6,867 nt of DNA, taken from Acidaminococcaceae bacterium. GTDB lineage: Bacteria > Bacillota > Negativicutes > Acidaminococcales > Acidaminococcaceae. Under the pieces are notes generated by a model. That model searched no databases, was not told the origin of the DNA, and saw only the letters and a list, made by a program, of their open reading frames with translations. The DNA is taken from positions 1 to 6,867 of the forward strand of contig JAFSOW010000072.1 of assembly GCA_017443165.1 (NCBI GenBank), written 5' to 3'. Numbering within the stretch: the first letter of the stretch is position 1; each line of letters opens with the position of its first letter. The translations under genes and the position numbers were made by a program. Positions 5,600-6,867 of this stretch are shown here, one piece after another.

Positions 5600-6867
5600 T
5601 TAATCCCACTCCAGAATAGTACGGACCTTCTCCAGCAGAAATCGGGCCATCTTTTCATGCCCGCTGGCCAGCGGATGCACCCCGTCCAGGAAGTCAGAGC
5701 CGTCCAGCAGCTGCCCCTGTTCATTTAAATCAATAAAATATACTTTTGTGTCGCCTTCAGCCCGCAGTTCTTCCACTGCGCCGCTCATCCCCGGAACCGC
5801 CTGCCGGCTGGTTACAATGTTGGCGGGCGTCACACAGAAGATGACGGAATCGGGCCTGAACTCCCGCAGTTTCAAAATCAGGTTTTTGTACTGTCTTTTG
5901 AAATAGATGTCCGTGGGACGGTGCTCTGCATCGTTGAAGTCGTTTTCTCCATAGGCCAGGATTACCAGATCCGGATCATCCATGCCGCTGCTCCATCGGG
6001 GTTCGATCTGTGTGTAAAAGGCCCGTTCAATCTGGTCTTCCGCGTGTTTTGCGTTATAGGGCGCTTTTTCTTCGTTATTGCGCACAGCGCCTTCCCCGGA
6101 GGAAGCCACACAGCTCCAGTCCGCGTTCAGCATCCGCGCCAGACGGGGACCGAAAGCCAGATATCCGCTTTCCCTCTGGAAGTAGTCTCCGTCCGGATAA
6201 ATGAACGCTCCGGCCGCTACGGAATCCCCGATGATTTCAATATATTTTCGGTGGGGAACCTGCGGGGCCGGGGGATCTTCCGGCTCATCTTTCACTGTTT
6301 TGCTGACGATTGCATTCTTTTTTTCCGCCTTATGTTTTTTTCTGTTTTTCTTTTCTGCTTTGCTTATTCCGGTACTGCCCTTTTCGTCGTTATCCTTTCC
6401 GGTATCAGTCGTGACGGCACCGGGAGTACCGGCAGCAGGCTCTGCGGTTTCTTTTTCACCGGTAAAGTAAAAACCGCGCAGTATAGTGACGCCGCGCATG
6501 CCTTCCGTCTCCCGGATGATGGTCAGCGTATGTTTTCCGTAAGGCAGATCCGCATACAGGTCATTGATGCCCATTTTGGATTTAAAACGGAGCAGCGGCC
6601 CGTCATCCAGTTTTTTCAGCCACCACACATCGCACTGTGAATCACTGAACATCTGTACCTGAGCACCGGTTCCTTCAAATTCCACAGAAGCAATGACCGC
6701 GCCCCGTCCTGCATACAGACAGCCGTTATCAGCAGGAATCCAGCGTCCCATGGTCTTTACCCTGGGGCTGGCAGCCGGAACGAGGTCCGCCGCGGCGGCA
6801 GAGCCACAAAAAACCAGCCCTGCGGCAAGCAGGGCCAGTAACATGTACATTGCAATTTTGTTCTTCA
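5600..6867 (-). CDS. Secreted SGNH-hydrolase esterase, CE2-like, with Lys-rich linker (5' end clipped)
   Basis: A two-domain exported esterase. The frame continues to the window edge as xTG-AAG-AAC-AAA-ATT-GCA, so the real start is most likely an ATG whose first base lies just outside; this gives 422 residues and a signal peptide MKNKIAMYMLLALLAAGLVF...SAAAAD. With that numbering, residues about 36-137 resemble the N-terminal beta-sandwich of carbohydrate esterase family 2 (VEFEGTGAQVQMFSD, a DDG turn, LPYGKHTLTIIRETEGMRGV, LRGFYF). A low-complexity linker (about 139-205) holds KAEKKN twice. The catalytic SGNH domain then shows GDS with nucleophile S216, SSGEG with G258, GEND with N309, and DGVHP with D395 and H398. 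CE2 enzymes remove O-acetyl groups from polysaccharides; the substrate here, dietary or cell-envelope glycan, is unknown. No clear T-tailed terminator follows the stop, although metQ has its own promoters about 60 bases on. The SGNH call is firm; the CE2 assignment is less so. Confidence 0.82.
   Translation of the reverse strand, partial: KNKIAMYMLLALLAAGLVFCGSAAAADLVPAASPRVKTMGRWIPADNGCLYAGRGAVIASVEFEGTGAQVQMFSDSQCDVWWLKKLDDGPLLRFKSKMGINDLYADLPYGKHTLTIIRETEGMRGVTILRGFYFTGEKETAEPAAGTPGAVTTDTGKDNDEKGSTGISKAEKKNRKKHKAEKKNAIVSKTVKDEPEDPPAPQVPHRKYIEIIGDSVAAGAFIYPDGDYFQRESGYLAFGPRLARMLNADWSCVASSGEGAVRNNEEKAPYNAKHAEDQIERAFYTQIEPRWSSGMDDPDLVILAYGENDFNDAEHRPTDIYFKRQYKNLILKLREFRPDSVIFCVTPANIVTSRQAVPGMSGAVEELRAEGDTKVYFIDLNEQGQLLDGSDFLDGVHPLASGHEKMARFLLEKVRTILEWD

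Noticed and set aside
5921..6640. 239-codon open frame on the plus strand
   Set aside because: Antisense to the SGNH esterase, whose catalytic blocks are all present on the minus strand.

Overview
This 6.9 kb window carries five protein genes, all on the minus strand, in transcription order: a secreted SGNH esterase (about 6867-5600, start codon cut by one base), metQ (5393-4563), rarA (4442-3117), an AsmA/TamB-like envelope protein (3036-1510) and the N-terminal 471 residues of an AddB-type helicase-nuclease subunit (1413-1, running off the left edge). No RNA genes, CRISPR array, insertion sequence or prophage signal was seen. No gene-free stretch reaches 300 bases; the longest is 5394-5599, which holds the metQ promoter region and leader.

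Organism: the mix suggests a diderm member of the Bacillota, most likely a Negativicute. An AddB-type subunit and AT-rich sigma-A-style promoters are Firmicute-like, whereas an AsmA/TamB-type protein with one N-terminal membrane anchor is expected in cells with an outer membrane. This is inference from gene content; no rRNA or species marker is present.

Layout. Right part (5600-6867): a secreted two-domain esterase, resembling carbohydrate esterase family 2, with a long Lys/Glu-rich linker. Centre-right (4510-5539): a self-contained metQ unit with overlapping tandem promoters over a palindrome, an approximately 90-110 nt leader, a strong Shine-Dalgarno site, a lipoprotein gene and an intrinsic terminator. 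No metN or metI is adjacent. Left part (1-4521): a promoter whose -35 lies in the T-tract of the metQ terminator starts a probable rarA - asmA-like - addB transcription unit. Its gaps are 80 and 96 bases, with no T-tailed hairpin in either.

Functionally, RarA (replication-fork and recombination maintenance) and AddB (double-strand-break end processing) belong together, and the envelope protein between them is the odd member. MetQ captures methionine for an ABC importer encoded elsewhere. The main points for a second look are the degenerate P-loop of AddB, a 48-bp tandem duplication that spans the stop codon of the AsmA-like gene, a potential structured leader before that gene, the palindrome over the metQ promoters, and the linker in the esterase. 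I found no convincing wholly new system; the window is mostly a chromosomal housekeeping region.
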